This document shows, piece by piece, positions 34,402 through 42,566 of a DNA stretch of 64,000 nucleotides (position 1 is its first letter; each line of letters starts with the position of its first letter). Both the position numbers and the translations under genes were made by a program. The notes below the pieces were generated by a model. It did no database searches and was not told the origin of the DNA. It worked only from the letters and a program-made list of their open reading frames with translations. The stretch is from Deltaproteobacteria bacterium (GTDB lineage Bacteria > Desulfobacterota > Desulfobacteria > Desulfobacterales > UBA5852): positions 1-64,000 of the forward strand of contig JAHLLS010000005.1 of NCBI GenBank assembly GCA_020444045.1, read 5' to 3'.

Positions 34402-34676
34402 CGGCGATCCTCGATGACCATTTCTGCAACGCTTTTACCGGTGGCTTTATACCGCACAGGAGCCTCCCTTCTGGGGCCGGTGCTTGGCATTATCACCACC
34501 CCCCTGTCAATCCATGGGGAAAGCGTTTCGCGGATGGCCATATTTTTCGAATTTTCCTTTACGATTCGCGCAATGGTTTTGCCCCTTTCGGTGATCATCA
34601 CTTCTTCGCCATCCTTTACACGCGCTAAATAGCGGCTCAGGTTGTTTTTGATTTCCTTGATTCCTGCTTGAATCAT
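34398..34676 (-). CDS. Phd/YefM-family antitoxin
   Basis: 92 residues. MIQAGIKEIKNNLSRYLARV followed by KDGEEVMITERGKTIARIVK is the standard Phd fold that binds operator DNA as a dimer. The C-terminal part (about 50-92) should wrap the PIN toxin encoded at 33976. Start ATG at 34676 is the first codon that keeps the full Phd domain. Confidence 0.9.
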   Translation of the reverse strand: MIQAGIKEIKNNLSRYLARVKDGEEVMITERGKTIARIVKENSKNMAIRETLSPWIDRGVVIMPSTGPRREAPVRYKATGKSVAEMVIEDRR

Positions 34677-34734
34677 GTCGGTCTCCCGAAGTAGCCTCTT
34701 TTTTCTATATGTAGCTACTTATTTCATGGATGTC

Positions 34735-34832
34735 AATAAGATCAGGTTGATAGAGTTGATTGGGTTCGTTGGGTTAATTGGGTTGATCGGGTTTATTGAG
34801 TTTATAGAGTTTATTGGGTTGGATTCTTTTGA
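34735..34832. repeat. GTTGGGTT-type low-complexity tract
   Basis: A run of near-repeats of GTTGGGTT, GTTTATTGAGTT and TTGATAGAGTT with a loose 8-9 base period. The complementary type (AACCCAAC) is at 35625-35785, on the other side of the four-helix-bundle gene, so the two tracts are inverted relative to each other. The tract overlaps the 3' end of that gene. Confidence 0.7.
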
Positions 34833-35032
34833 TTTGATTTCAGGTATTTGATGAATCCTGATGTTAGCTTGGATACTTTTTCAGATTGCTTGTATATCCG
34901 ATCGAAATCGGCCTGTGAAATATACTTTTGGTCAAGGGCGACGTAGAGTTGGCTTTGGACTTCGGCAGCGGAGCTTTTTGCGATGAACAGGAATTGAACA
35001 AATTCCTTGTTGCTCCGCCTTGAAAAACCCTT

Positions 35033-35287
35033 TTACCCTGTTAAATAAGATTTGAGCCTTCTTTTTAAGAACATTTTCCCATGATATGTTTTGAAATATT
35101 TTTCGCGCTTGATGGCATCCTCCCTATTTAAGCATGCCTCATAGTAGACTATAGTTAAAGGCCTTCTGAATTTGGTTGATTCGACATAGCCCTTGTTATG
35201 TTGATCAAGTCTTTGCTTGAGATTTTCTGAATATCCCGTATAAAATCTGCCATCTACTTCGCTTCTAAGCACATAGGTGTAATACAT
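35033..35287 (-). CDS. GIY-YIG nuclease of a palindromic mobile element, copy C
   Basis: 84 residues. Motifs: YYTYVL and RFYTGYSENL (the GIY-YIG pair; the second reads FYTG), QRLDQHNKG, and VYYEACL with the catalytic Glu. About 25 residues differ from copies A and B, yet the frame is intact and the C-terminal YLTG is again written by the element end. So the copies have been separate for some time and the protein has been kept. It lies in an unrelated gene, which shows the unit is mobile. Confidence 0.82.
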   Translation of the reverse strand: MYYTYVLRSEVDGRFYTGYSENLKQRLDQHNKGYVESTKFRRPLTIVYYEACLNREDAIKREKYFKTYHGKMFLKRRLKSYLTG

Positions 35288-35312
35288 TAGATCTCAAGCA
35301 ATTTAACAGGGC
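35035..35312 (-). mobile_element. 278-bp GIY-YIG palindromic element, copy C
   Basis: ACCCTGTTAAAT (35035-35046) faces ATTTAACAGGG (35301-35311). Length matches the copies at 5513-5790 and 10623-10900. It interrupts the four-helix-bundle frame, with only one or two codons of that gene unaccounted for at the junction. No duplication longer than 2-3 bases is evident at the ends. Confidence 0.8.
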
Positions 35313-35472
35313 AGGTATTCGACATACACGAAACAGCAGCGCTCTGAATTTGGTTGAGCAGGCGATAATCTTTGCAGAAGGCGCCATTGGATTTGACTGC
35401 TTCATAGACCATCTGAACCAGAACGCGTGCTTCCTGCCAGGCCTGTATTTCCTCAAACCGTTTTATCTTCAT

Positions 35473-35788
35473 ATAGAGCAGGGCAGTTTGTTGAGTTTAT
35501 TGTGTTAATAGAGTTTGTTGCGTTAACAGATGGGTAGACCATGGGCTGGTTTTTAGCAGTTTCATGGGCATTCTAATGCTTACGCTGGTTCTTGGCAACC
35601 ACTCCACGGACCCGACGTACTGAACAAACACAACATAACCACCCAACCCAACAAACTCAAAGAACTCTATAAACCCAATGAACCCGTTCACTCAACGAAC
35701 CCAACAAACTCAACGAACTCAACAAACCCAACGAACCCAATGAACTCAACAAACCCTATGAACTCAACGAACCCAACGAACCTGGCGC
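35473..35788. repeat. AACCCAAC-type low-complexity tract
   Basis: From about 35625 to 35785 the sequence is built from near-repeats such as CAACAAACTCAACGAACC with an 8-9 base period. At 35480-35530 the opposite sense appears (GTTGAGTTTATTG). The stretch has frames without stops but no protein signal. It lies between the four-helix-bundle gene and the beta-CASP gene. A similar tract is at 53899-53955. Confidence 0.7.
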
Positions 35789-37135
35789 CTATTGTACTTT
35801 ATACCCCCTCCGTTCGAGGACTTCCTTCAAGGTCTGCCGTGCCCCGTTTTCCCCGTGGACCAGCTTGATGGCTCCCGGCTTATCGGGCATGGCGGAGATC
35901 CAGTCGACGAGCCCTTTTTGGTCGGCGTGGGCGGAGTAGCCGGGCAGGGTGTGGACGCGGGCCGCGATGGTTTTGCGTTCTTCGTCGATGACGACATAGC
36001 CGTTAGGTCTGTCGGCATACGTCTGGATGTCCCGGCCGGGGGTGCCGACGGCCTGGTAGCCGACGAAGAGGATGTCGTTTTCCGGCTGTTCGATGCCATT
36101 TTGCAAATGATCGATAATCCTGCCGCCAGTGCACATGCCGCTGCTGGCGAGGATGATGGCGGGGCCGTTGCTTTGGCAGAGCTTCAAATGGTCCCGGTGG
36201 TTTTCCACCGCATACAGGCCGTGGAAATCGATGGGATGGTCCCCCCGCTGTTCCAGATCGCGGGCCTCCTTGTCCCAGTATTCCGTGAGCCGGGAATAGA
36301 TCCGGGTGATTTTCAGCCCCAGGGGTGAATCCACGAAGACGGGCGGACGCTGCCGAACCTGCAACTCCGGGAACACCTCGCGGCAACGGGGATCGGTAAA
36401 AATCCGGTCCATTTCATAGACCAACTCCTGGGTGCGTCCCAGGGAAAAGGCAGGAATGAAGACCTTGCCGCGGTCCGCCAAGGCCCGGGAGAGGACCGCC
36501 CCCAGTTGCTCGATGCGCCGCTTCCGGTCGGCGTGCCGTCGGTCGCCGTAGGTGGACTCCATAACCACCAGATCGGCACTGTCCGGCGGCTCCGGATCGA
36601 CCAGGATGGGCGTGTCCGCTGCGCCGAGGTCCCCGGAAAAGAGGACCGACCAGCCGGTCTTGTCGTCCTGAAAACGGACGAAGCTGGATCCCAGAATGTG
36701 ACCGGCGCGCTTCAGTTTGAAGCTCACACCGTTGGTAAGATCGAAGGTTTCACCGTATTCGAAGCCCCACGAAAGGTCGTCGATGTTTCTCATGATGCCA
36801 TCGGCTGTGTGTTCGGACATCGCCGAAAACTTCATGGCGTCCGTCAGCATGGGGGCCAAGAGCGCCTTGGTGGGATGGGAGCAGATGATTTCGCCCTCGA
36901 ACTTCCTGTCGATCAACTCGGGTACACGGCCGATATGGTCGATGTGAGCGTGGGTGAGGAACAGGTAGTCGATCTTGTCCGGCGCGACGGGCCACTGGTC
37001 CATGGGCTGCTGGGCATCGTGTCCTTGGGCCAGGCCGCAGTCGACCATAATGTTGAGGCCATTGAGCTGCAGCAGGTGGCAGGAGCCGGTGACGCAGTGC
37101 TCAGCGCCGAGATGGAAAAGCTTAAAATGGGACAC
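35789..37135 (-). CDS. Metallo-beta-lactamase/beta-CASP RNA-processing enzyme
   Basis: 448 residues. The MBL metal motif is HAHIDHIGRVPEL (about residues 61-73), with SGDLGAAD (about 168) and AGHILGSSF (about 145) as further ligands. The beta-CASP insert runs about 200-350 and includes ESTYGDRRHADRKRRIEQLG. The RNA-specificity end GYSAHADQKGLVDWI (about 395-409) carries the last His. Relatives are RNase J/CPSF-73-like endo- or exonucleases. The protein opens FHLGAEHCVTGSCHLLQL, as in the bacterial orphan beta-CASP group. It stands alone among toxin genes. Substrate unknown. Confidence 0.9.
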   Translation of the reverse strand: MSHFKLFHLGAEHCVTGSCHLLQLNGLNIMVDCGLAQGHDAQQPMDQWPVAPDKIDYLFLTHAHIDHIGRVPELIDRKFEGEIICSHPTKALLAPMLTDAMKFSAMSEHTADGIMRNIDDLSWGFEYGETFDLTNGVSFKLKRAGHILGSSFVRFQDDKTGWSVLFSGDLGAADTPILVDPEPPDSADLVVMESTYGDRRHADRKRRIEQLGAVLSRALADRGKVFIPAFSLGRTQELVYEMDRIFTDPRCREVFPELQVRQRPPVFVDSPLGLKITRIYSRLTEYWDKEARDLEQRGDHPIDFHGLYAVENHRDHLKLCQSNGPAIILASSGMCTGGRIIDHLQNGIEQPENDILFVGYQAVGTPGRDIQTYADRPNGYVVIDEERKTIAARVHTLPGYSAHADQKGLVDWISAMPDKPGAIKLVHGENGARQTLKEVLERRGYKVQ

Positions 37136-37523
37136 GGATTAACACTGATGAAAACTGATAGAGAGAGATTTTACCACGAAGGACATGAAGTGCATGAAGT
37201 GAAAAAGAGATTAAAAAAGATTGCTACCACGAAGGGCACGAAGGATAAAAAAAGTTGGATAGACTGTAGGCTATAAGACTTTTAGGTTGTAGAAAAATCG
37301 AAAACCAATCATTCATGCGGATCTATGACTATGGTCATTGGCGGGATAAAGATCGCAGGTTCTCTGGTTTTTCCCAAGGCCTGCAGCCTGTCTATTCCTG
37401 TTTTTCCCGGTTTACCTAACAGCCTGCAGTCTAAACACCTACAGCCTTCTACAGCCTGCTTTCTTGTTGCTTTGAAAAGCGTGGGTTGTGGGGGAATAAT
37501 ATTCCCCTTCCAAAAATCTAAGG
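37136..37523. repeat. Intergenic region with dispersed repeats
   Basis: No gene seen. Contents in order: a CACGGATTAACACTGATGA-type repeat (37133-37155), a CACGAAGGACATGAAG-type repeat (37174-37190, again about 37228-37245), and CCTACAGCCT-type repeats at 37260-37290 and 37383-37475. Confidence 0.6.
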
Positions 37524-38195
37524 TTACGCTTTTAGTGAGTTTTCCCTCCCATTGAAAATGTCGAGATGAACCGTCTTTAGTTGATCAGTAAATTCCTTGA
37601 TATTCGGCGCCTTTGTCCATTTTATTGTCGCCAATCGTTCTGTCGGGAATTGATCGATGATCTTGCAAATATCTATGGGATCAATCCACAGATCTTTCGA
37701 TCGGGCTTCACCGACAATGGTTTCCCAATCGAATGCATAGTTTTTCGCGATAAAAACGATATCGACGATATCTTTCACTTCTAAACGACTCAATGCACAC
37801 AATTTGTTGGACAGAATATTCCGCCAACTGTCAATACGGTGAAAAAGAGCAAACCTTTTAATCTCTCCAAAATGATCAGGGACATCATTAACGAAGTCGA
37901 CTTTCAAGGTGATATCCCTCGTTTTTAAAAAAATGCGGGCAAATGTTCCTGATGTGGCAGCGATGTCACATTTCCAACGATCCTTCAAAGCTTTGATTGC
38001 GGCATTGCATTCTGTTTTAAAGTTGTCATTGTCATTCACAAAAAAATCAAGATCATCCGAATAGCGATGATTCAGATAACAGCGTCCAAGTGCGGTTCCG
38101 CCTGTCAGATAGAAATCCAAATTCAGATCTTCGATGATTTTCAGGATTTCGTCCTGAAAGGGATACAATTTATCGATATAATATGTCTCTTGCAT
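37524..38195 (-). CDS. AbiEii-like nucleotidyltransferase (toxin type)
   Basis: 223 residues. FYLTGGTALGRCYLNHRYSD followed by DLDFFVN (about residues 29-55) is the nucleotidyltransferase active site of the AbiEii/AbiGii family (PF08843): the GGTAL motif and the DxD metal pair. In type IV abortive-infection toxin-antitoxin systems such enzymes modify tRNA or nucleotides and stop growth. The gene overlaps by 26 bases the small partner gene at 38170. Confidence 0.82.
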   Translation of the reverse strand: MQETYYIDKLYPFQDEILKIIEDLNLDFYLTGGTALGRCYLNHRYSDDLDFFVNDNDNFKTECNAAIKALKDRWKCDIAATSGTFARIFLKTRDITLKVDFVNDVPDHFGEIKRFALFHRIDSWRNILSNKLCALSRLEVKDIVDIVFIAKNYAFDWETIVGEARSKDLWIDPIDICKIIDQFPTERLATIKWTKAPNIKEFTDQLKTVHLDIFNGRENSLKA

Positions 38196-38475
38196 ATTTA
38201 TATTTCATCTTCAAATCCTGGGGGAAAATCTGGTCGATAATATCATCATTAAAGATAGCTGGGAGCTTACCGGCAGGAATAAGCTTTAGCAAGGTGTACC
38301 AATCACAAGAGGTTAATAGTTTCCTGAAAAATTGTTGGGATTGGATATCTTCAAGGCTCTGAAGGTGTGCTTCAATCAATGATTCCGCATCGATAGGGTT
38401 GCCCTCCGTATCCCAAAACAGCCGGGACAGGATTTTTCCTTTTTGTGACGGTGTCAAGGGTTTCATTGGAGGCAC
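38170..38475 (-). CDS. Small partner of the AbiEii-like toxin
   Basis: 101 residues, no motif I recognise. It is helical, opens PMKPLTPSQKGKILSRLFWD and has a conserved-looking CDWYTLLKLIPAGKLPAIF. It overlaps the AbiEii-like gene by 26 bases and precedes it, the usual place for an antitoxin or cognate partner. It does not resemble the winged-helix AbiEi antitoxins, so this pair may be a distinct subtype. Confidence 0.6.
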   Translation of the reverse strand: MPPMKPLTPSQKGKILSRLFWDTEGNPIDAESLIEAHLQSLEDIQSQQFFRKLLTSCDWYTLLKLIPAGKLPAIFNDDIIDQIFPQDLKMKYKYARDILYR

Positions 38476-38811
38476 ATTTTCCCGTTAATGACGCAGCCTG
38501 TAGCCTAAAAATCAATCAACTAAAGTTCTGCCACAGATCAACACAGATGAGCGCGGATAATGAAAGATTTTACCATGAAGGACATGAAGAGCATGAAGAG
38601 GTTAATGCCAAAACATTAAAGCGTTCTTCACCACGAAGGGTACGAAGGAACACGAAGAAAACAGAAAGGGACGCAGATGCACGCTGATTCAAAAGCAAAA
38701 GCCATTTACCGTGAAGGTCATGAAGATAAATCAAATATCGACAGGTAGGCTTTCAGGTTGGCGCTTCCCTCAGTTTTCCTATCAGCCCACCGGCTATTAG
38801 CCTGCGCAGCC
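38476..38811. repeat. Intergenic region with dispersed repeats
   Basis: No gene. It contains a CCTGTAGCCTA-type repeat (38494-38506), CACAGATCAACACAGATGAG (38533-38552), two CATGAAG/CACGAAG-type runs (38573-38600 and 38630-38660), and further TAGGCTTTCAGG/CAGCCT motifs at 38748-38815. Confidence 0.6.
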
Positions 38812-39228
38812 TTATCCAATCAGACTTATAGCAGTTCCGATGAGTATTTCGGCGTTTTCTATGCCGGTTTTGGCGTCCTCTTCAATAAAGCTATCGTCCG
38901 GGGTCAAGTCCGGCAATCCGTTTGGGTATCTTGTGGGAATGTAGAACCTGTCGAGTACAATGGCACTTCGTTTAAGCTGCCCAAATTTTTCATGTGTTTT
39001 GATATCAACGGATTCAAGTTCTTGTATTAGTTTGGTGATGGAGTGTCCCCAGGGATCAGCATCAAGGAAATACCAAACGGCTTTTATCGCCTTTTCGCCC
39101 GCCTGTTGGCTATGGAAGCAAGCGTGAGCATATTTGCCGTTACCCATAAGGATTTTGGCGGCCTCCAGATCTCCTTGGGCTGTCCTTAGCCATCTTTTGG
39201 CTTCATGGGTGTTCTTTTCAACACTCAT
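38812..39228 (-). CDS. HEPN-domain protein
   Basis: About 138 residues from the ATG at 39228; an in-frame ATG at 39270 is less likely because it lies inside the partner gene. Motifs EAKRWLRTAQGDLEAAKILM (first helix), KYAHACFHSQQAGEKAIKAV and RFYIPTRYPNGLPDLTPDD match the PF05168 HEPN family. The RX4HXY ribonuclease motif is not present in its usual form, so nuclease activity is uncertain. Its partner nucleotidyltransferase gene at 39218 overlaps by about 10 bases. Confidence 0.85.
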   Translation of the reverse strand: MSVEKNTHEAKRWLRTAQGDLEAAKILMGNGKYAHACFHSQQAGEKAIKAVWYFLDADPWGHSITKLIQELESVDIKTHEKFGQLKRSAIVLDRFYIPTRYPNGLPDLTPDDSFIEEDAKTGIENAEILIGTAISLIG

Positions 39229-39541
39229 AGATGATTTTGCCTTCGTCGAGGATCTGCCTGATGAATGCACGGTGCGAAATATTGTTTAGCTCATCAGGCG
39301 TGTAGATCAGCATTTCAACGGCTCGGTTTGGGATGAGCGAATGGATTTTTTCGTATGTTTCATATCTGTCAAAAAAACGTTTTTCGGTTTCGGTAACGAT
39401 GATCAGATCGAGATCGCTGCGCTTTGTCTGACTTCCTTTCGCTACGGAGCCGAAGACAATCGCCCTTTGTGTGTTGGTCCCTGCGAAAAAAGGGCCAAGA
39501 AGATGAGCAATTTCAGTAAGTTCGGAATCAGTGGGGTTCAT
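39218..39541 (-). CDS. MNT-type nucleotidyltransferase domain protein
   Basis: 107 residues. AIVFGSVAKGSQTKRSDLDL (about residues 28-47) is the GSX10DxD active site of minimal nucleotidyltransferases. It should modify or bind the HEPN protein encoded immediately downstream (38812). Second of three such pairs in this region. Confidence 0.87.
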   Translation of the reverse strand: MNPTDSELTEIAHLLGPFFAGTNTQRAIVFGSVAKGSQTKRSDLDLIIVTETEKRFFDRYETYEKIHSLIPNRAVEMLIYTPDELNNISHRAFIRQILDEGKIIYEC

Positions 39542-39867
39542 TGGTTTACGAAAAGGCGTTTAGGCTGTAGGAAAACCATAGGGGAGCTTCAAGATAAACC
39601 CCTATATCTTTTGACTTTTTGGTTTGCCTAATAGCCTATAGTCTAAACACCTACGGCCTTGTTTCTTGTTGAGTTCGTTGGGCTAAAGAGATTTTACCAT
39701 GAAGGACATGAAGAGGGTGAAGAAAAACATAGCGAGAGGCGTTTAGGCTTTAGGGTATTAGGCTGTAGGAAAAACAATAGGGGTCTTCAATATCAACACT
39801 TATAATCTTTGGTTTTTTGGTTTTCCTATTAGCCTATGGCCTAAACACCTACAGCCTGGTTGTTGAG
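39542..39867. repeat. Intergenic region with dispersed repeats
   Basis: Mostly paired copies of TAGGCTGTAGG (39560-39572, 39737-39770) and CCTACGGCCT/CCTACAGCCT (39648-39660, 39848-39860) in opposite orientation, which would form stem-loops in RNA, plus ACCATGAAGGACATGAAGAG at 39698-39717. No gene. Confidence 0.6.
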
Positions 39868-40350
39868 CTAGCTGCCAATTTTATCCAACTGATCTAAAAA
39901 AGCTCTAATTTGTATTTCCAACAATTCCTTTGTTCGCAACAGTTTTCTGGCGACGATCTGTTCCTTTTCCCAATCCAGTTCAAAGCCATAGGTATGGCGA
40001 AATTTATGCCGGAAGGCCCTGAAATCGTCGAGAAGCCTGTACAACTCGTCGTCGATGACCCTGGGTCTGTAGCCGGAGATCTCCATCTTCATTCGTTTTA
40101 GGAGATCTTTATGCCAGGTAGATGGTCCCAAGTCGTTCTCAAAAAAGCGGGCAATGGATCGAAAAATATTCTCGCAGCCATTGTAAAAATTATGCAACAG
40201 GTAACCCACCGCACCACGATCATAATTAGGGACGCGATCTGGAGGCAAGTCAAGCTTGTCTTCCACCCTACGGAACTCTTTTGCAACTAAATCGATTTTT
40301 GCGAGTTCATCGGCGATATCGGCTTTCAATAGTTCAATATTATATGCCAT
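39868..40350 (-). CDS. HepT-like HEPN protein
   Basis: 160 residues. The motif RHKFRHTY (about residues 114-121) is a perfect RX4HXY, the HEPN ribonuclease site and AMPylation Tyr. GAVGYLLHNFYNGCENIFRS (about 47-66) is the typical helix for dimer formation. It overlaps the 3' end of the nucleotidyltransferase gene at 40340 by 11 bases. Longer than the HepT at 32201 and from a different subfamily. Confidence 0.82.
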   Translation of the reverse strand: MAYNIELLKADIADELAKIDLVAKEFRRVEDKLDLPPDRVPNYDRGAVGYLLHNFYNGCENIFRSIARFFENDLGPSTWHKDLLKRMKMEISGYRPRVIDDELYRLLDDFRAFRHKFRHTYGFELDWEKEQIVARKLLRTKELLEIQIRAFLDQLDKIGS

Positions 40351-40678
40351 ATATCTTTTCCCCGCGCGCTATGATTTTCTTTATAAATCGAGGGTTGTCG
40401 CCTTCGGTATACAGATCGATCGGCAGTTCCACGGCCTCTTCTAAATCATGCCTGAAATTCCAGTATTGGTCATCCGCCAGTCCGGATACATACAGGTCGA
40501 TATCGGATTCCTGACGGCTGCTGCCAACCGCAACCGATCCGAATAGATAAACCGTTTGAACATTGTATTTCTTGAAGACAGGGGTGCCGTTCACCAGCAA
40601 TCGTCTTTTGAAACGAGCGGAACGGACTTTTTTTTCCGATTTTTCAAGAGCCCAACGGTGTTTTAGCTTTTCATACAT
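40340..40678 (-). CDS. MNT-type nucleotidyltransferase antitoxin
   Basis: 112 residues. The active site is YLFGSVAVGSSRQESDIDLY (about residues 44-63). A basic N-terminus (KLKHRWALEKSEKKVRSARF) precedes it. It should AMPylate the HEPN partner at 39868. Third such pair in 8.5 kb. Confidence 0.85.
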   Translation of the reverse strand: MYEKLKHRWALEKSEKKVRSARFKRRLLVNGTPVFKKYNVQTVYLFGSVAVGSSRQESDIDLYVSGLADDQYWNFRHDLEEAVELPIDLYTEGDNPRFIKKIIARGEKIYGI

Positions 40679-41121
40679 TGATTACAGGTTAGGCAGTAGG
40701 GGTTTAGGCTGTAAGAAAAACATATAGGAGATTCAAGATAAATCCCTATATCTTTTGACCTTTTGGTTTTCCTAATAGCCTAAAGTCCAAAAACCTACAG
40801 CCTATTTTTTATTGGGTTCGTTAGGTTAAAGAGATTTAACCATGAAGTACATGAAGATCATGAAGATAAATCAAATATCGACTGGTAGGCTGTGAGCTTT
40901 TGGGTTTACCGCGATAGCGGTAAAAATCTTTATGTATCTGTGTTCATCTGTGGCCTAATGGGTTTTGCACCACGAAGAGAAAAATAAGTTAGAACTGAAA
41001 GCTCAAAGCTGAAAGGGGGCCCTGATGATTTTGATTTTCCTAACAGCCTACAGCCTAAACACCTACAGCCTATTAGCCTATCAACTGATGTTTCTGTCGT
41101 TCTTTGCTGTTTAGCTCTTTG
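40679..41121. repeat. Intergenic region with dispersed repeats
   Basis: No gene. TAGGCTGTAAG (40706-40716) and CCTACAGCCTA (40793-40803) face each other; further copies are at 40885-40900 and 41045-41080. ACCATGAAGTACATGAAG lies at 40838-40857 and a TGTGTTCATCTGTGGC-type repeat at about 40938-40953. Confidence 0.6.
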
Positions 41122-42459
41122 TTATTGCATCAACCGGAACGGTTGCTCAGGGGTAAATGTGATGCTGAATATAACCCGATTATTCGTATATTCATCAAAG
41201 TCATCATCAGAGGAAAGATCCGTAAAGATATAGTCAAGATTGAGCGCCATCCAGCGCAGGGCCTGGTATTGAAGACCGGCAGTCGCCGTAATGGTTTTAT
41301 CGGTTCGACTGGGTGTCTCATCCGGGTAGTCGTCCCAGCGGTAGCCGGCAGTGGCGGTTCCTGAGAATCGCGGCGTGAAGGCGAATTCCCCGCGCACGGC
41401 GCCTTCGTAGTAAACGTTAAATCCGAGATCCTCGACACCTTCGTTATCGATATCCGTGCCACTGAGCAAGGTTACCCCCACAAGTCCTCGACGGAATGGC
41501 CATACCTTATCGGCTAGAGCGGTCAAGATAAAACCATCATCATTATCTCCATGATCGAGATCCTGGTAATACCACCCGACGCCGATATCGATGCGGGTAT
41601 TTTCATCCAGTTGATAGTTAAACCCGACGGTGGGTTCATAAACCACATAGTCGATGTCATCTATGGTTTCTTGATCATAATTCAAAATCGTATGTTCATA
41701 TTGGACATAGGCGTTTAAATGGCGGTCGATGCGGCGATTAAGCCGTAAACGGCCGTACCACTCTTCCTGGTCATTTTCATATTTGTAATCGAGGTTGGTG
41801 TAGGATAAATCAGTTTCAATTCCCCAGAAATTGGTGAACCAATATGTGCCGCCTATGGATGGTTCCCAGATATCATTATCAGATCTCTCAAATCTGGGTC
41901 CGTCTACGTCACGATACAGGCTATACCTGAAGGCAGTATAGACGGTATCTTCAGCACCAAAGCGATGATCGAGTCTGACGGTTGCCGCATTTTCGTAATA
42001 CTCGCTTAAACCCCTTTGATTGGGGTCGGGCGCGATATCAGGTTGCACCAACGGATCGTCTGATGTTGCCCCAACGAAGCCCGCGTCCTCCAATGATCCC
42101 CTTGTCCGAATGAAAGCATCGCGCAATTCAATACTTGTGTTCGCGGTAAAATTGTACCAAGTTCGAGCCAAAAGATCTTGGGTCCAGCCATCAAATTCGG
42201 TATAGTCATTATACCATTCATAGGCTGGCAAATAAGTGATTTCGGCCCCGGCTGTGCGGCCCAATAGTTCCAGGGTACCTCCCAAACTAACCCGTGTAAT
42301 ATAATCATCTTCCTCATTGTTGTTGGTTAGGAAAATATTATCATTGTACTCTTCACTGACCGTCATCACCGGCGTGAAGTTCAGTTGGGCACTGTATGTG
42401 CAGGGAGGGAATGCAAGAACCAGGATGACCACAGTTGCAAAAAGGGCTCGATGCTTCAT
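41122..42459 (-). CDS. Outer-membrane beta-barrel protein of polysaccharide export
   Basis: 445 residues with a signal peptide (MKHRALFATVVILVLAFPPC...YSA). The mature part starts LNFTPVMTVSEEYNDNIFL and shows alternating aromatic/polar strands (TWYNFTANTSIELRDAFI, YYENAATVRLDHRF, FRYSLYRDVDGP), ending in a strand with a terminal aromatic pattern (NNRVIFSITFTPEQPFRLMQ). It resembles the outer-membrane proteins found beside Wza and Wzz in EPS operons. It could be an export channel or a polymer-binding barrel. It is the last gene of the export group, 107 bp after the Wza-like gene. Confidence 0.82.
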   Translation of the reverse strand: MKHRALFATVVILVLAFPPCTYSAQLNFTPVMTVSEEYNDNIFLTNNNEEDDYITRVSLGGTLELLGRTAGAEITYLPAYEWYNDYTEFDGWTQDLLARTWYNFTANTSIELRDAFIRTRGSLEDAGFVGATSDDPLVQPDIAPDPNQRGLSEYYENAATVRLDHRFGAEDTVYTAFRYSLYRDVDGPRFERSDNDIWEPSIGGTYWFTNFWGIETDLSYTNLDYKYENDQEEWYGRLRLNRRIDRHLNAYVQYEHTILNYDQETIDDIDYVVYEPTVGFNYQLDENTRIDIGVGWYYQDLDHGDNDDGFILTALADKVWPFRRGLVGVTLLSGTDIDNEGVEDLGFNVYYEGAVRGEFAFTPRFSGTATAGYRWDDYPDETPSRTDKTITATAGLQYQALRWMALNLDYIFTDLSSDDDFDEYTNNRVIFSITFTPEQPFRLMQ

Positions 42460-42566
42460 ATCGTCCTCTCTTTTGGTTGTGGTGAAAAGATGGGAGCCTA
42501 TATTTCAATGAGAAAAAAACATACAGTCTAAACCCCTACAGCCTAAACCCCTCTCCCCAACCCAAC

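Larger units (their letters stand above)
34811..35472 (-). pseudogene. Four-helix-bundle protein gene split by a GIY-YIG element
   Basis: The N-terminal part (35472 down to about 35313) reads MKIKRFEEIQAWQEARVLVQ and ends QIQSAAVSCMSNT, typical of 23S rRNA-IVS-like four-helix-bundle proteins. The C-terminal part (about 35033 down to the TAA at 34811) reads GFSRRSNKEFVQFLFIAKSS, then AAEVQSQLYVALDQKYIS and a lysine-rich end. The family normally runs SNIAEGFxRRSNKEF, so a 278-bp GIY-YIG unit has been inserted near the AEG codons. The full protein would be about 120 residues. The function of this family is unclear; relatives (Avd) bind nucleic acid. Confidence 0.82.

Noticed and set aside
34811..35472. 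Diversity-generating retroelement, because Avd is also a four-helix bundle
   Set aside because: No reverse transcriptase gene and no template/variable repeat pair are visible nearby.
36506..37276. A 256-codon open frame on the plus strand opposite the beta-CASP gene
   Set aside because: It lies antisense to a gene with full catalytic motifs and ends in dispersed repeats.
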